Assembly: GCA_013398615.1 (NCBI GenBank)
Contig: VZSR01000520.1
Location: forward strand, 29,431,604-29,495,603
DNA: 64,000 bases
Direction of reading: 5' to 3'
DNA from: Brachypodius melanocephalos
Lineage: Eukaryota > Chordata > Aves > Passeriformes > Pycnonotidae
Translations under genes and position numbers: made by a program
Part shown: positions 20,268 through 33,256 of the stretch, piece by piece
How positions within the stretch are numbered: position 1 is the stretch's first letter
How the letters are laid out: the number at the start of each line of letters is the position of its first letter
Notes under the pieces: generated by a model
The model's input: the letters and a program-made list of their open reading frames with translations, nothing else
Databases searched by the model: none
What the model was told of the DNA's origin: nothing

Positions 20268-23200
20268 GTCAGTGGTGGGTATCAGGCTTATTTCAATTCA
20301 CGTAATTGTTATCCCAGATGGGTTAATTGTTACTTAACAAGCCATATACTTGGCTACTTTTCCTGGCCCAGACATTAGGAAATATACACTGACAAAATGA
20401 GTAGCCTCCCCCTACTGGTCTAATTAATATTTCATAACTGTTTGAAAATGGTCAAAATCTGAGCCTTTTGTGTATTCCTTGGTGAGAAATTTTGCCATTG
20501 ATGTCGGTGAAGCCATATTCCAGTTGGTAATAAGCAGTACTGAAGATGTTTTTGCTCAGCAGCAGCAGCATGGAACAGATCTGAAGACAAGAACCCCCAA
20601 ACATTTTCCCTGGCTCTGCTCCTGGCTTTCCTTGATATACTGGATGGTGAATCACACATTGCGAGGCAATTCAATTTTTTTATGCTGTAGTGCAAAAATA
20701 CGATGATTTTTAAAGATCTTGTTAGATGCTGACATAACACATACGAAGAACTATATTGTTACTTTTCTTTCCCAACATTCTGGAAAGGTGTCTTCAAACT
20801 TCAGCCAGAATATTTGGTCCTTGGAATTTAAGGAACATCACAGTGGTACAGCTCCTGGTACTGTCTTTGGAAGAAGTCCTGAGAGGGATGGGTGCTTTTT
20901 TAGGAGGCCAGTTCTGCAAAGAAATACTGATCTCATCCTAAGAATGCAGTCAGAAACATGGGAAGTGCTTGGGCTGTGTGGTTAGATGCAGTGCTTTGTT
21001 TCTGTCCTTTCTTTGTGAGAGCAGTTTCTTCTGCTGGTAATGGTTTCATTTACTGCTTCAAGGAGCATTGTGGACATGCATTTCTCTTTGCTGGTTTTAG
21101 AAATCTGAGGAGATTTTTTAGACCGGTGACCCAAAAGCTGACTGTATACCCCAGCCTCTACTTTCATTGTCCTTGGTGGCTGTCTTCTGCTTCTGTCACA
21201 AGTTAGACTTTGCCTGCAACTGTTCAATCAATTCATTTTACTAAAAATTGTGAACAAAATTATTGAGGTGATTTCAGCAATCAAGGGAAAGAAGAGGGGA
21301 GGGAGAAAAGAGGAGGAAGATGGAAATTAATCTGAAGTATAAATTCATTCCCATTCTTCCTTTCTCTTTGATCAGAAGTAAAGGAGGGAAGCATTAGAAG
21401 AGCCATTAAAGACCCAAGTAATTCTCAAGAAAAGAGGCAATTTGAAGCTAGAGGAAAAAATACACTAAATAAACAGGACAGAAAGGAGCAGTATCAGAGC
21501 TCAGCAAAGGGGCTGCCCTATTGGCTCCTTTTCATCTGAGCTGAGGAGTTCCTAGTGCTCTGAAGAAGGCTGTGGGATATGCATCTTGTCCACCACAGCC
21601 CCAAGCTGCTGATGTTCAATGTACAGTGGTCTTTTAGCCACACACCTTTTTGACCTTGGATCTAGACTTCAGAGTATTCTATAGGTTTAATAAGTTCAGT
21701 TACTGTAATGATTGAATCATTTAGCTTTCTTTTTCGTTATTTTTTTTTTCACCACGTGTTTTTGGAAGTCTTATTTGTCAATATCTGGCACAAGACATTA
21801 ATAAATTTAACTTATTACCTACCAGTCTAAAGACTCAAGGCGCATTTGTTTTTATGGAGGGAGAAGGGGTGGGTTTTGCTGCTGCTTGGCAAGAGGAGAG
21901 CTGTGCAGTGCTTTATTTGTGTTGCTAAGAGGGTCACTAGGGCAGGCCCAGGTAAAGGTAGGGCTGTATGGCAATCAGCAGTGGTGCCTCAGGGTGTGTG
22001 CTTGCCCTGTCTGTGCTCCTCTGTTACACAACGAGACACTAACAGGAGCAGTTTGTTCAAATGCAGTGTCTGAATGGTGGGCATGTTTGCCAGAGCGCCC
22101 CTCCGTGTGTACGTAGGGATATGTGCGGTATTTCTCCTCGGGGAAACTTGCTTCTCTTCAGAAGCAGGGTCTGGTTTTTAGATTTCTGCTGAGGTTTAGG
22201 ATGATGCTTAATTCATGTCCCTAAGGAAGCTGAGTTCAGATTCAGGAGAGGGCTAGGGGCTGTGTGTGGAGACTGTTTCCCTCTAAATACTATCTAGAGA
22301 GAAAGCAGTCGTATCTGCAGGAGCTTTATTTTGTCCCATTTCACTGCCTGAGCAACCATTCAACAGCAACCCTTTTCTATAACCTTTTTGGATTCCTGGA
22401 TTCAAGGACACCTACTAGAGAGCATGATTCAGTCCCTGGCCTTCATGTAGCTGAACTTGATCATGTCTACAGAATTCCTAGTTAGTCAAGAAGTTTTAAA
22501 TATGGCTACAAATTCCCTGATGTATGAAAATAATGCAATGTCATAATTTTATACTGCAGTGCTAATAATTTCTAATTATTTGTAAAGTAAATGATTTATA
22601 AATAAAATAAGGATTAAAGATAATTGATTATTCTTACCTATGTGGTTCTCAAACAAAAAAATATGCAAAGGATGACTCTTGTAAAAGACAAGATTTTTGT
22701 TATCTTTGCTGTTTTACTTCACCCTTGCTTTACATGTCTTTGCATGAATCACATGCAGTGCAGTCATTCCAAAAGAATTTCTGGGAAAGTTTTAGGATCC
22801 TGCCATACAAACCTAGGCTCTATAAGTTCACGGACAGGACTGTACTATGAAAAAATCATTTGGAGCCTTATAGTCTATAGTTTTGTAGGCTACAGTATTA
22901 CAGTAGCAAAGATTCAGGAACTTAAAAAGATTTTTGGTTCAAATTACAGTTGAGTCATGGACTCTGTCTGTAATCTCTGAGGACAAGGCTTGGAAAATGT
23001 GTGAGTGAATGTAGAAATTCAGATAGAGAAATTCTGCTTTAGAGTTGAGGTAAGCGAGGGACTAAACTGTCCCAGAATGCTGAGCTGCAGATAAACTCAC
23101 AGTACAGTCAATGATATGTCAGCACCAATTTTGGTTAGATGTTGATACACAATTTGAAGAGACACATCCAACCTGAAGGAAGAAATTAATCACAGAGGAT

Positions 23201-23484
23201 TTTAAGAATTTCCGTATACACTGGTCCATCTGGTCTGGTATTCTGTCTCTTGACTGTGGCCAGTGCCAGATGCTACAGATGGACACAAATAACCTCTTTG
23301 ATATGTTTAATTGTATATCGCAAGGGAGGGTTGTATTTTTTTTTCCTTGACTTCACAAATGGTGATCACCTTAAGCTGTAAAGAACAGAGAAGGAGACTC
23401 ATTGCAGTTTTGTCATGGTTATAATATTTCACATTCTGTTTTGTATTAGTAAGTCTTTTTCTTTTACTAACTTTTTCCTTAGCT

Positions 23485-23700
23485 ATTTTTAAATTGCCAT
23501 CTCAAAGCATTTTATACAGCTTCTTAGACCATCACAGCACTGATAGAGGGCAAGCAAACAGTTTTTGTATTTCCTATTCTAAGATGAGAAAATGGGACAT
23601 GGAGAGGCAAAGCAGTTTGCTGAGTCAGAAACTGTTGCTACATTTAAACAGCCTGAGTTGTGCTGAAATTCCAGGGTTTACTGCTTCCTGGCACCTCAGT
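23485..23700 (-). mobile_element. MIR/CORE-SINE relic, reverse orientation
   Basis: On the plus strand CATCTCAAAGCATTTTATAC matches the reversed MIR tail. GATGAGAAAATGGGACATGG, then AGAGGCAAAGCAGTTTGCTG, matches the reversed core (gatgaggaaactgaggcacagagaggttaagtgacttgc). Old and diverged, but the order of parts is clear. Confidence 0.65.
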
Positions 23701-26700
23701 CCAGGTTATCAGGCAGCCTAATTGAAAGCACCTAACAGGCTTTGGAGGTTAATAGAATTTAGGTTATCTGAATGTGGCTGTGCACAAAGTCAAAGCCGAC
23801 AGTACAACCTGGCATTGGTGGCATCTGATGCAGTGCACTTTCCACATTGCTCTTGCATAGTGGCATGGTTGTGTTTCTGTCTAGGATTTCTTTGTTGAAA
23901 TGGGTACATGGGGACAGGAGCCACATGAATAATTAGTTTGACGCTACCAGGAAGCATTGACCATCATGATTAATCCATCCATGTACTTCTAGACTAATAT
24001 GTCTAAAATACTTACCTTTTTTTCCCTTAAAAAATTATGGTTTGTGGGTAGATTGTTGGTAGAGTGCTTGTCCATATCTTTCTGAAATATTTGGTTTGCT
24101 GCACATGAATTACAACATTGTACCTATTTTTCTTCCTATCACCAGCCCACATCATGGATTTCTGAGAAGTACGATGTGTATGTGAGAGAGAGACTACACA
24201 TTGCTTTGCAGAAAAGCTGGGTTTGTTTGCATTTGTGTGTAGTAATAATAACCTCAGCCACGTTAAATGCTGCCAGAAATGTTTTCTCTTCTGCCTCCAA
24301 ACTGTGACGTTAAGCCTGTTGTGTCCAGTGTCAAACAGCAGCTGCCGTGTACTCACAGTGTTTCAGTTACAGTCCATGGTGCATAGAAATAAGTCTTTTC
24401 TATTCAGTGTTTTCATCTAAACTAATGTAAGTCTCCCAGAGAGCAGCTTTCACATGAGAGTATCCCACAGGAAAGAGACAGAGTAGTCTAAGCAGGGAAT
24501 ATGGAAACAACAACTTGTAGGTATGGGTCATGGTTTAGCCCTGCCTTCTGCTGTCACTCTAGACACATCAGAGCTTGACCTCTGTATTCTAAACTCCCAG
24601 GTGGTGATGGAGAGTTGAAATACTTGTGTATTTCCTAGTCTTGGGAGACAGAACCAGCCTGATGTTACTTTCCCCATTACAAACCAGAAGACATTTAGCA
24701 TCAAGAAGAGTCTATTGTGCTGGCCCCGTGCTCTCAGCTGGCTACAGGTCACGTCAGTTCCCTTGCTGTCACAGTCTGTACCTGCCTATCTAATGAAGCA
24801 GCTCTGACCTGAGTATCCCAGTTTCAGCCTTGGCTGTACATTGTGCCAACTTCAGATGAGGATCTTTATTGATCTTGTATTTGTCTAGCAGTTGGCAGAC
24901 TCAGCCACAGAAAAGGGATTCCAGGGAACTTACGACCTGGGCAGAAAGGACATCCATTTGTTGTTGTTGTTGTAATGTGTGATGTGAGTAGAGTAGGGTA
25001 CAGAGAATGAAGAGCCGTCCCATCTATTTTACTCAAGATTTTTTATTTTTTTCCATATGGACAAAACCCCAAAAAGCTGAAAATGTTGAACTGGCTAGTC
25101 CAGGGAATCCAGGGGAGATCAGTCCAAGTAACTTCTTTAAACTGTTACTGCTTGAGAGAGATTGATCGTATCTTTTTGTGAACCATCCAAGGACCTGATG
25201 CAAAATAACGGTAATACAACCCTTTTTCTGTTCACAAACACACCCATTGTATACATCTGCTTATGGCTTAACACCATATGCAGGAATTTAAACAGAAAAC
25301 CAGTAAACTTCTACAAGAAAACTAATATCATTAAAAGATGTTCTCCCAAAACTCATTCCTTCACTACAATGCCTGTACACTCAGACTACTTCTGCAACAG
25401 TATTCATTTATTGAAACCAAGCACAGACTGCCTGGTTTCTGTAGTCACCATAGTAAAATGTCACTCACAGTAAATCGTCCAGAGCCCTGGATTTAACACA
25501 TGTATGGTTCAACCTATTAGTCAGTGTTGCAAAGTGATCCAGTGCTTGACTTTGGTTCCTCATGGAACCGAAGCTGGGGAAAACAGAAACCTGCCAAATA
25601 CCGTGGCAAACTCACACAGACACTCAGTAAATGGAAACATCCAGCTAACAGGGGGAGAACATTTTTCACAAATAACCACTCTAACCTATTAGCCCTGATC
25701 CTCAAGGGAGTCCTTCAAAACAGTTTCAAATAAAGATCTTAGGAACTAAAATTTGTAACTGCTAAAAGTCAAGGACTGAGGATAGCAATAATGATTTACT
25801 GTATGTTGTATTTTTTCTTATGTCCCGCTGCCTGTGAACTCTTCAGATCCCATAGGCAATAATTAGTTCTCCCTCTGTTCAGCTGAGGGAGAGAGCCTAT
25901 TACCATTGCTAGTACCACTCCCTGTGGATCTACAGGTAACAGAAGTCTTGCCTCAAATTGACTAATTTATTAAATTACAGTGTTAAATTCAGAGCTATTG
26001 CTATAAACCTGTATGTAGTTTTGAAAGGTGTTGCTATATTTTTAGATCTGAATAGGGTTTATGTTCCTTATGTTTTGAATTTTTTTCCTTCTATATTGGT
26101 TGGTCTATTAAAGGCAAATCTTGCTCATTTATAACTACTAATCATCATGGGTATAAAAACATCACATTTTTAAACTTTTTGAAGTATTTATTTATTAAGC
26201 TTTCCAAACAAAAATAATGTTTTAATGGAACTTGAAATCTTATTGTTAAATGCCCTAAACTTGTTTGAAACTGAATACAGAACAATCCCTAAAATAGTTT
26301 ACTTCTGATGAATTACCCTTCAGTGGAAAATTCTCAAGCAATGCTAGTCATAAAATGATTTGTACAGAAATGCAAACAAAAACTCACATCTAGGCCATTA
26401 GAACCATTCTGAAAGGCTGGGTTACTCGAGCATTAATCCATTTAGAAGGCTCCCAAAATAGTTGCTGTTATTTCTGTTGTGCTTGATACATTGTGGCTTG
26501 AACAGCAGGGGGAATGAGAAAAATTTCTGGACCTTAGCTGTAGGTGACTAGGGCTGTGGAAGTGAGTATTCTGAACCATGTTTCTTTGCACAGTTTTAGG
26601 CTTAAAACTGAATGTTTGTTGTATTATGACTCTGTAGCTGGGATTTTAATTGAAGAGGAAGTTTTAAATTGAAATTGCTGCTGGTGAAATTCTGAGAAAA

Positions 26701-27055
26701 AACATTCAAAGACATTGAGCAATGTCATACATCAGTTATAAGGTCATGGTATTATTTTAACTGCCACTGTGTAATAACCCAGTGCTGTAGGTTTTTCCAA
26801 ACCCAGCTGTAGTTGTGTGCTTGTTAAAGTGTCATTGATTCTCTTCAAAAAGATTTCATAGTGAACTTCTGCACTATTTCTGCACTAAGAAATTTTGGTC
26901 TGTAACTTGCTGCTTCAGCAAGCCTGAACTGTGGCTCAATCCCACCATCACTTCTAGGGACCCATATTTTTGGGGTTTTTAAAGGTAAATAAATTTAAAG
27001 CCCAAACAAGTCACTTTTTAGGCAATACGTTGTTTAGGATAAACAATTTGTACAT

Positions 27056-27070
27056 TAATGCAATGCATTA
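27056..27070. promoter_or_regulatory. Palindrome TAATGCA-A-TGCATTA beside an octamer-like site
   Basis: A perfect 7-base inverted repeat around one A. ATTTGCATAA lies 35 bases downstream at 27105-27114. Paired TAAT cores with octamer-like sequence are typical of POU/homeodomain binding clusters; activity is not shown. Confidence 0.35.
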
Positions 27071-30000
27071 CAGTAACTTGTTCAGACACCTATAATGCAG
27101 CCACATTTGCATAAATGAATACTCCTTGCATGTCTCTGCTCATTATCCATTTGCCTGCCTAAACTAGATGTTTTAAAATTTGTTTCTCAGTGACAGTTAT
27201 CAAACAGAATATATAATTTTGATGAGATCACAGGTATGTGGGACAATATTCAGTCTTCATTTGCAAGATTTCTCTGTCTTTCTTAACGAACTGTTTCCTG
27301 CTAACATCACTGCTACATAGTGTCTGTGAATCCAGAGGAGAGCAGGATCCGAGAACCTTCGTATCTTGCATGTTCTGGTTTTATATTCCTAGCCAATACT
27401 GCAGTTTCTCTTATGTCTCTTATGTGTCAGAATTAAGATAGTGATGCAGCTTTGCAAGGAATTTTCAGATGGATAGTAGCTTTAGATCGTGTAAAAGTTG
27501 GAAGGACACACATAGAAAACCTTATATATGTTTGCAACTACATACTACATTTAGAGTCCTTGATTTTTAACCTTAATTTACCTGCCCTAAAGTAATGTAT
27601 ACCAGAAGCATAATGATTTGCACTGTGTGGTTATTGGACTAGGTATTTGGTGGCATTTTTAAAGGGCATATTCGTTAACACCATGATCTTATCTGGTTCC
27701 TCACTTAATCTATATTGAGCTGGCTAGATGTTATTCATATTCCCCTACCACCAGCAAGTCAAGGTCTTGGGGAAACAGACTTGATGCATTTTGTTTATCC
27801 AAGATAGTTCATCATCTAAGATAAGCCAGGGTTGTCTGCAAACTGCAATCTCATCAAGCAGGCTCAGATAACATCTCACTTGACTTTTTTTGCTTATTTC
27901 ATTAGCACAACTGTCCTGGAGATTTGGGATGCTCAGCTTTACCATGCTGGTGAGAGCAAATGATTAACTGGGAATTGAGATTTAGCCATCATTGGCTCCA
28001 TTTAACGTGACAACCCTTTTAGCTGTTACACTGAACCTCTGTAAGGCTGTGCTCCCAGAGAGCATTTAAACAAGAGGGAGATCTGTGCACCATTACTCTA
28101 AAAATATCATAATTCATGTCTCAAAAAAGGATTTTCTCTTCTCGCTTCTCATTTTTGTTGTTGATTTCACATGCAGCTATTCACTAGCACTGGCATTTTA
28201 GAGGGAAAAGGCAGTTTGGATCCCTAATTCCTAGTAATTAAATTTTTTTTGCACCCTAAATAGCTCTGGAGACCCAAGCAGCTACCACTGGTGTGTTCAT
28301 GTATGCATGTGGTCAGCACCCCTTAGCATTCTGTGTCTCTTCTTGCATAGCATGCCCCAGTAAAGCAGTTCATTCAGAGTGTCCTTAACCTGAATAGTTC
28401 ACAATTTTTACATGAAATAGTGGGCAAGTGAGTAGCTAGCCCCCTAGAAACATTGCTTGCTAGGTTTGCAGGTAGGATGGTAGACTGGAAAATCCAGTCT
28501 GTGTTGTGTTGAAAGGAAATGAATGCCTCCTTCATTTCAGTGCTTGTATTTCTTACATTTCAGCGTGGAGAAGAGAGGAGAGAGAGAGAGATTGCAGCAA
28601 GGAGTGAGTTAACTGCCTGATTTACTAAAGAGCTGGGCTGGATAATGTTTCTCAACTTACCCTTTCAATATAGAGGTTCTGATGCTTTTTCTGTTCACAG
28701 GGTTCAAAATAGATTTGGGGTTTATGTTCTAAGGGGGTTTACTACAGTTATGACCATTTTGATGACAGTTCCAATAACATTTTTCATAATAGAATTAGCA
28801 TTTTAAATGTAGTGAAAATGAGAAATGTTAAAAAGTAAAACACTGTCATTTTAAACCACCACTTTTCAATTTAAGAATTCTTTAGTTTTAAAACATAAAA
28901 ACAACTGTATTATCTAAGAAAATCGACACCAAAACACTGCCAAAGAAAGCAGAGACCGGAGACGAGGAGGAATAGGATAGTCCTTCACATCTAATGGTGA
29001 TGAACCTCCCTTGCATGGGAAAATTGCTTGTCCTAGAGAAGCGTATCCCTGGGTGACAGTCAGTAGCATTAACAGGTATGACAGGAACAAGAAGGCATTG
29101 AGTTGATTGAGTTGAATCACCTTGTGTTTATTTCTGACATGTAATATGGAAGTATTTTAGTCCTTTGCCCAGCGTGTCTGGTATTAAACTTTCCCAATCC
29201 AGCAGAAATCCCCAAAGGCTGTTGACCACAGTCAGCTTTGTTTTTAGAAATAACCACATCCATGCCGGAGGTTTTCAGGGGAGACCAAAACTGGATTATT
29301 TTTGTTGCTGCATGACACAGCTGAGAATTCTCTAAGGTTCTCCAGTCTGCCAGTGCTGGAGAGAGATATGAGGGAAGTACTGAGTCTAATGGACCTAGTT
29401 TGGAAAGCTTCACTCTGCAGTGCGGGGCAATGCATGGGTCCTGCCTATGGTGTGTGGTTTGTGCTAGAATCCAAAAAGGACACTGCTGTTGCTGTTCTTC
29501 ATTCCCCATTCCAGGCTGCAAACCCCAGCCTTTCAGAGCATGTGAGTTGTCTTTTTAACTGGCTCCTTAAGAGAGAGAGAGCTATACAAAAAAATATAAG
29601 GGATCTTCACACATATATCCAACACTGTCTGTTTCTGGGCTGTTACATGTTTAAATACCTTAAGAATTTTCTCCTAATCTAACAGCCTCTCACTTGTGGT
29701 TTCCTCTAAATCCAATTTTTGAACACTTCTGTTTGAGCAATTCTCTGGATTGAAATATATCTATGAAGGAAAGTTCTGGTGTTTTCCCAGGTTTAATAAT
29801 GTGTTCATGAACCAGTACAATGTGCACAGAAAGAAGCAAGAATGCATACTACACACTTCCAAATTATGCTTTAAGTTCAGATACAGCAGGAGAGTGCTTG
29901 GTTCTCATCCTAGGTCTTTTCTGCTGTCTTTAATTGCAGTCTCCCAGGTTTGTGTTCATACCAGTAATACAAGAGTGTGGACCAATTACCTTGGAAATTA

Positions 30001-30221
30001 AAAAAAAAAGCAGGTAGATAATTGACTTTTGGAAACCTGCCTAGGCTATTATTTTTATTTCTTCTGCTTGCACAGGCAACTTTGTGCCTGACACGGAAGT
30101 GTGGCAGCAGAGCAAGGTGTGTATTCTGGGGCAGAAGGTGGGTGGATGGGAGGTGGAGGTTGAGCAGCAGGGGTAGATGGGTCCCACAGCGCTCTCTGAC
30201 TCAGCCAGGCTTATTTTAGCA

Positions 30222-30250
30222 AGTGTGTGTCTCTGTGTGTGTGTGTGTGC
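30222..30250 (+). repeat. (GT)n microsatellite, interrupted
   Basis: GTGTGTGT, CTC interruption, then eight TG units. Confidence 0.9.
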
Positions 30251-30491
30251 TCATTAGGGAATTTATACATTCATTAGGTTGAAGGGCTGAACAGATGAGG
30301 TGAAAGCCCCTTTCCCTTTTCCTTCATGTTGACTCTGGTGTTAATATTTAAGGTACACAGGATAACTTCTCAGTAGCTATCAATATATTGACTCATTCTA
30401 CTCAGTGACTATAGCAGAGCTATGCCAGCTTATACCCAGTGGGAATCTGACCCCCCCCATTCTCTGCTTTTTATCTGCTTCAGGTGTCTTT

Positions 30492-30508
30492 AAAAAAAAA
30501 AAAAAAAA
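30492..30508 (+). repeat. A17 homopolymer
   Basis: Seventeen consecutive A. The sequence before it shows no recognisable processed-gene homology, so it is not called a retrocopy tail. Confidence 0.85.
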
Positions 30509-33044
30509 GTAACAGATTGCATATGATGTAATTTCTTCCCTGGTTTATCCGGTGTGTCAGTCTTTCCTTGTCAGAATCCAGAAGGGAAGCTGTAACTTGG
30601 AAAAATAATGCATTCAGTATATTGTGCTACACCAAAACTCCAAGCTTGTCCCTTGCCCCAAATCTTAAATGAAATCTTATTTTGTAACTCAAAAGAGGAC
30701 AGGATCAAAGGATAGTTATCATGTTCCTTGCAGACCCCATATTGCATTTATGGATGAACTCACAAAGGAGCAGGAGATCTGGAGTTGTTAAACATCAATA
30801 TTAATTATACAAAACCTGTCAACATCTGTTTTAACTGGGTGATGTTTCCTTGTCCCTTTGGTGGAGGACCAGGAAGTTGGTTCAGCATGGTTTTGAGGAG
30901 ATTGTGCTGCACAGTGGCCATTGACAAGGTAGCGTGGGTCTTTTTTACTCTGAATAAGAAACATTCTGTTTCAAGGCTTATGCCTAGAAATGAAGATGAG
31001 ACCTAGGAGGTACAGAAGCACATATTCCCAAAATGTGCCAGAGCAGACTGTAGTTAATAGTGTTGTTGTGGCTGCAGTGGTATTAGTGTGTAAACGAAGC
31101 AAGGTTAGTAAACCACTGATAAAACTGGTCTGTAACAGACAATTTTTTGATGTGAAAAATATTTTGTGTCTGATATTTTGCCTATTTATTCCAGCTGCAC
31201 CATTTGTTGTACTAAACTACATCAATTCCCTTTTACAGCAAGGTTTGCTCTCCTTTCATGACAGGGTATGACACTGGCTACTGCTATAGACACAGACTGC
31301 ACTACGTGGACCTAGATTTCATGTGGAATGGCATTCCAGCATTTTAGCACTGAGCTCACTCTTCTTGGGGCAGGTTGTTACTTGTAGAGATATTTTTGGT
31401 ATAAGACATGCAACTGGGAGTCCTCATCATTCATTGTCACTGATTTTGTCTAGTGCTAATCCTCATTTCTGCCTGTGTCCCAATTGTGTTATTTTTACTC
31501 TGACTCTTTTCGTTCTTCCTGCAGGCTTACTTGGATATTGACTTTTTCCTCGTGTCTTGACCTGCAGTGTTTTATCATGCCTTTGTGAACTGCTCATCAG
31601 CTTTCATGGTCAACATCAGAGGCAGTCACACCTCAGGGCAAGGCAGGGAGAGCAGAATTAGACCACCAGTGAATGCTTGTGCTGCTTCTGCTCACTAATA
31701 CGGTTTGGACTCAGGGCTGGTAGCAAAGCAAGGTGGTGTAACTGAATAAGCAAAGGCTTTCTAAAGATAGTGCCCTATTCACCCTGCCATTCAAGGAACA
31801 GAGCAAGATTGCTCTGAGGTTGGGAATTAGTGAGTGAATTCTCTTTTAGTCCTCCAGGTAGCTGATAAAACTGGCACACATGACAGAAAGCTTTTAGGGA
31901 GGTGTCAAGTGTGGGAATGCAGCCTGCTGGATAATACTCTCTACTTGGGCTTTGGGATTAGAAGATACCACTGCCAAATTTTTAATGCAGTAGCTAAAAT
32001 TCTTAGGTTTAAAAGATTAATACCATTTATTTGCTTCATTTGCTCCCGCCCCCAAACCTGCACCCCAACAAAGCAAAATTTTTATAATCAGCATGTAGCT
32101 CCTGCTGTGCTAGCTGGCTTTATTTATATTTTTTTTTACACATTATTTTTTCTATATTGAAAAAGCCTGAGAAGGAAAAAATATGGGTAAGGCTAGCTCA
32201 TTTAAGAGGGATTGGGACGTGTTTTTATAATAGATTTAACTCTTTATTTCAAGTGCCTCTCAATTATTTTCTGCTAGCACACCAAGGGTAGCAGTGATTT
32301 TTTTTTCTGCAGCAAAGCTAATGCAATGTTTTCTTTAGGGCTGCAGAGCACAACATGAGATGAGAAACCAAGAATTCTTGTAAGGCTGCAGGGCTTGGAA
32401 CAGCAGAAGAGGGAAGGAAGGGGCTACTCCTCTCCTGCCCTGAGGCAGCTCAGAGCCATGGAGCAGAGAGCATAGGATGTCAGGGAGCTCCTGTCTATAT
32501 AGTCACCCCTGGAATCCACTTACATGCTGCTGGAGACCAGCTTAACCCTGTGTGATCAGTACTTTTCACATGTTTTGAGTGTGATTAAAAGGGGTGTTTC
32601 ACAGAATTTAACGTATGTTTAATTGGGGCTGGCATGTGCCTAATTTATTTTCCATACCAGATGAAAAATGTTTCTCCTGTATGGTATTTGAACAAGTCAT
32701 ATATATAACTGCTAAGGGATTTTCATTTGTTTGCTGCACATTAAGCAGGCAGTCCTTTAGTATGGTGTCATGGCACGAAGATTTGTGAGATTTACGTCAA
32801 GCAGTGAAGTTTATTTGGTACTTCAAAATCCTGTGTAGTTACTAGAATTTTTTCCTAAATACTGGAGGTGAGTGACTTGCATTTTATGATGTGGTGAGTG
32901 GCAGGTTAAATTTCTAATTTCTATCTCCAGTTACAGAGCAGAAATACAGGAGCATACAAAGAGTTACAATAATGTAGCTGTAAGCAAGTGCAAATGAGAT
33001 AAATTATTACTTGCAATTTCACAGCTGTTTACCATGTCTAGAGC

Positions 33045-33256
33045 CAGCTAAAAGTATCCTACCAAAATAGGACAATATCATTAATTCCATTTCATTGAAA
33101 ATTGAGTTTCATAAGGAAACTAAATATCATGAGATCACTAAGGCCTAGAGAAAAGAAGCATCTGATCTCATTAGGTGTACAAAACAATTCTGTTGCAGAA
33201 CAAGTAGAATCCAGGAGCTCCAGTGTATCCCAAGTTCACTAAACCAAGCCATATAT
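33045..33256 (-). mobile_element. MIR-like SINE relic, reverse orientation
   Basis: The plus strand shows AAGGAAACTAAATATCATGA followed by CACTAAGGCC, then AGTAGAATCCAGGAGCTCCA and ACTAAACCAAGCCAT. This matches the reversed amniote MIR order (aggaaactgaggc...agaacccaggagtcctgactccca...ctaaccactagaccat). Strongly diverged. Confidence 0.5.

Larger units (their letters stand above)
17521..23484 (+). other. NRXN3: Intron tract without recognisable exon
   Basis: AT-rich sequence. It contains an imperfect 24-base duplication at 18533-18592, a GAT repeat at about 19515-19528, a 13-base direct repeat at 20229-20241 and 20255-20267, a purine-rich patch at 21270-21320 and a small CpG-bearing patch at about 22090-22145. 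No open frame shows a known domain. Confidence 0.65.
23701..33044 (+). other. NRXN3: Intron tract without recognisable exon
   Basis: Mostly AT-rich. It holds a short TTG tract (about 24957-24973), a motif-rich block at about 26975-27235, GT repeats at 30222-30250 and A17 at 30492-30508. The longest open frames (29117-29521 minus, 29302-29682 plus) overlap on opposite strands, show no known domain and are best explained by chance. Confidence 0.65.

Noticed and set aside
29117..29682. Overlapping 134- and 126-codon frames on opposite strands
   Set aside because: No domain or codon pattern supports either one.
30440..30508. A17 tract as the tail of a processed pseudogene
   Set aside because: No coding homology upstream and no target-site duplication could be identified by eye.
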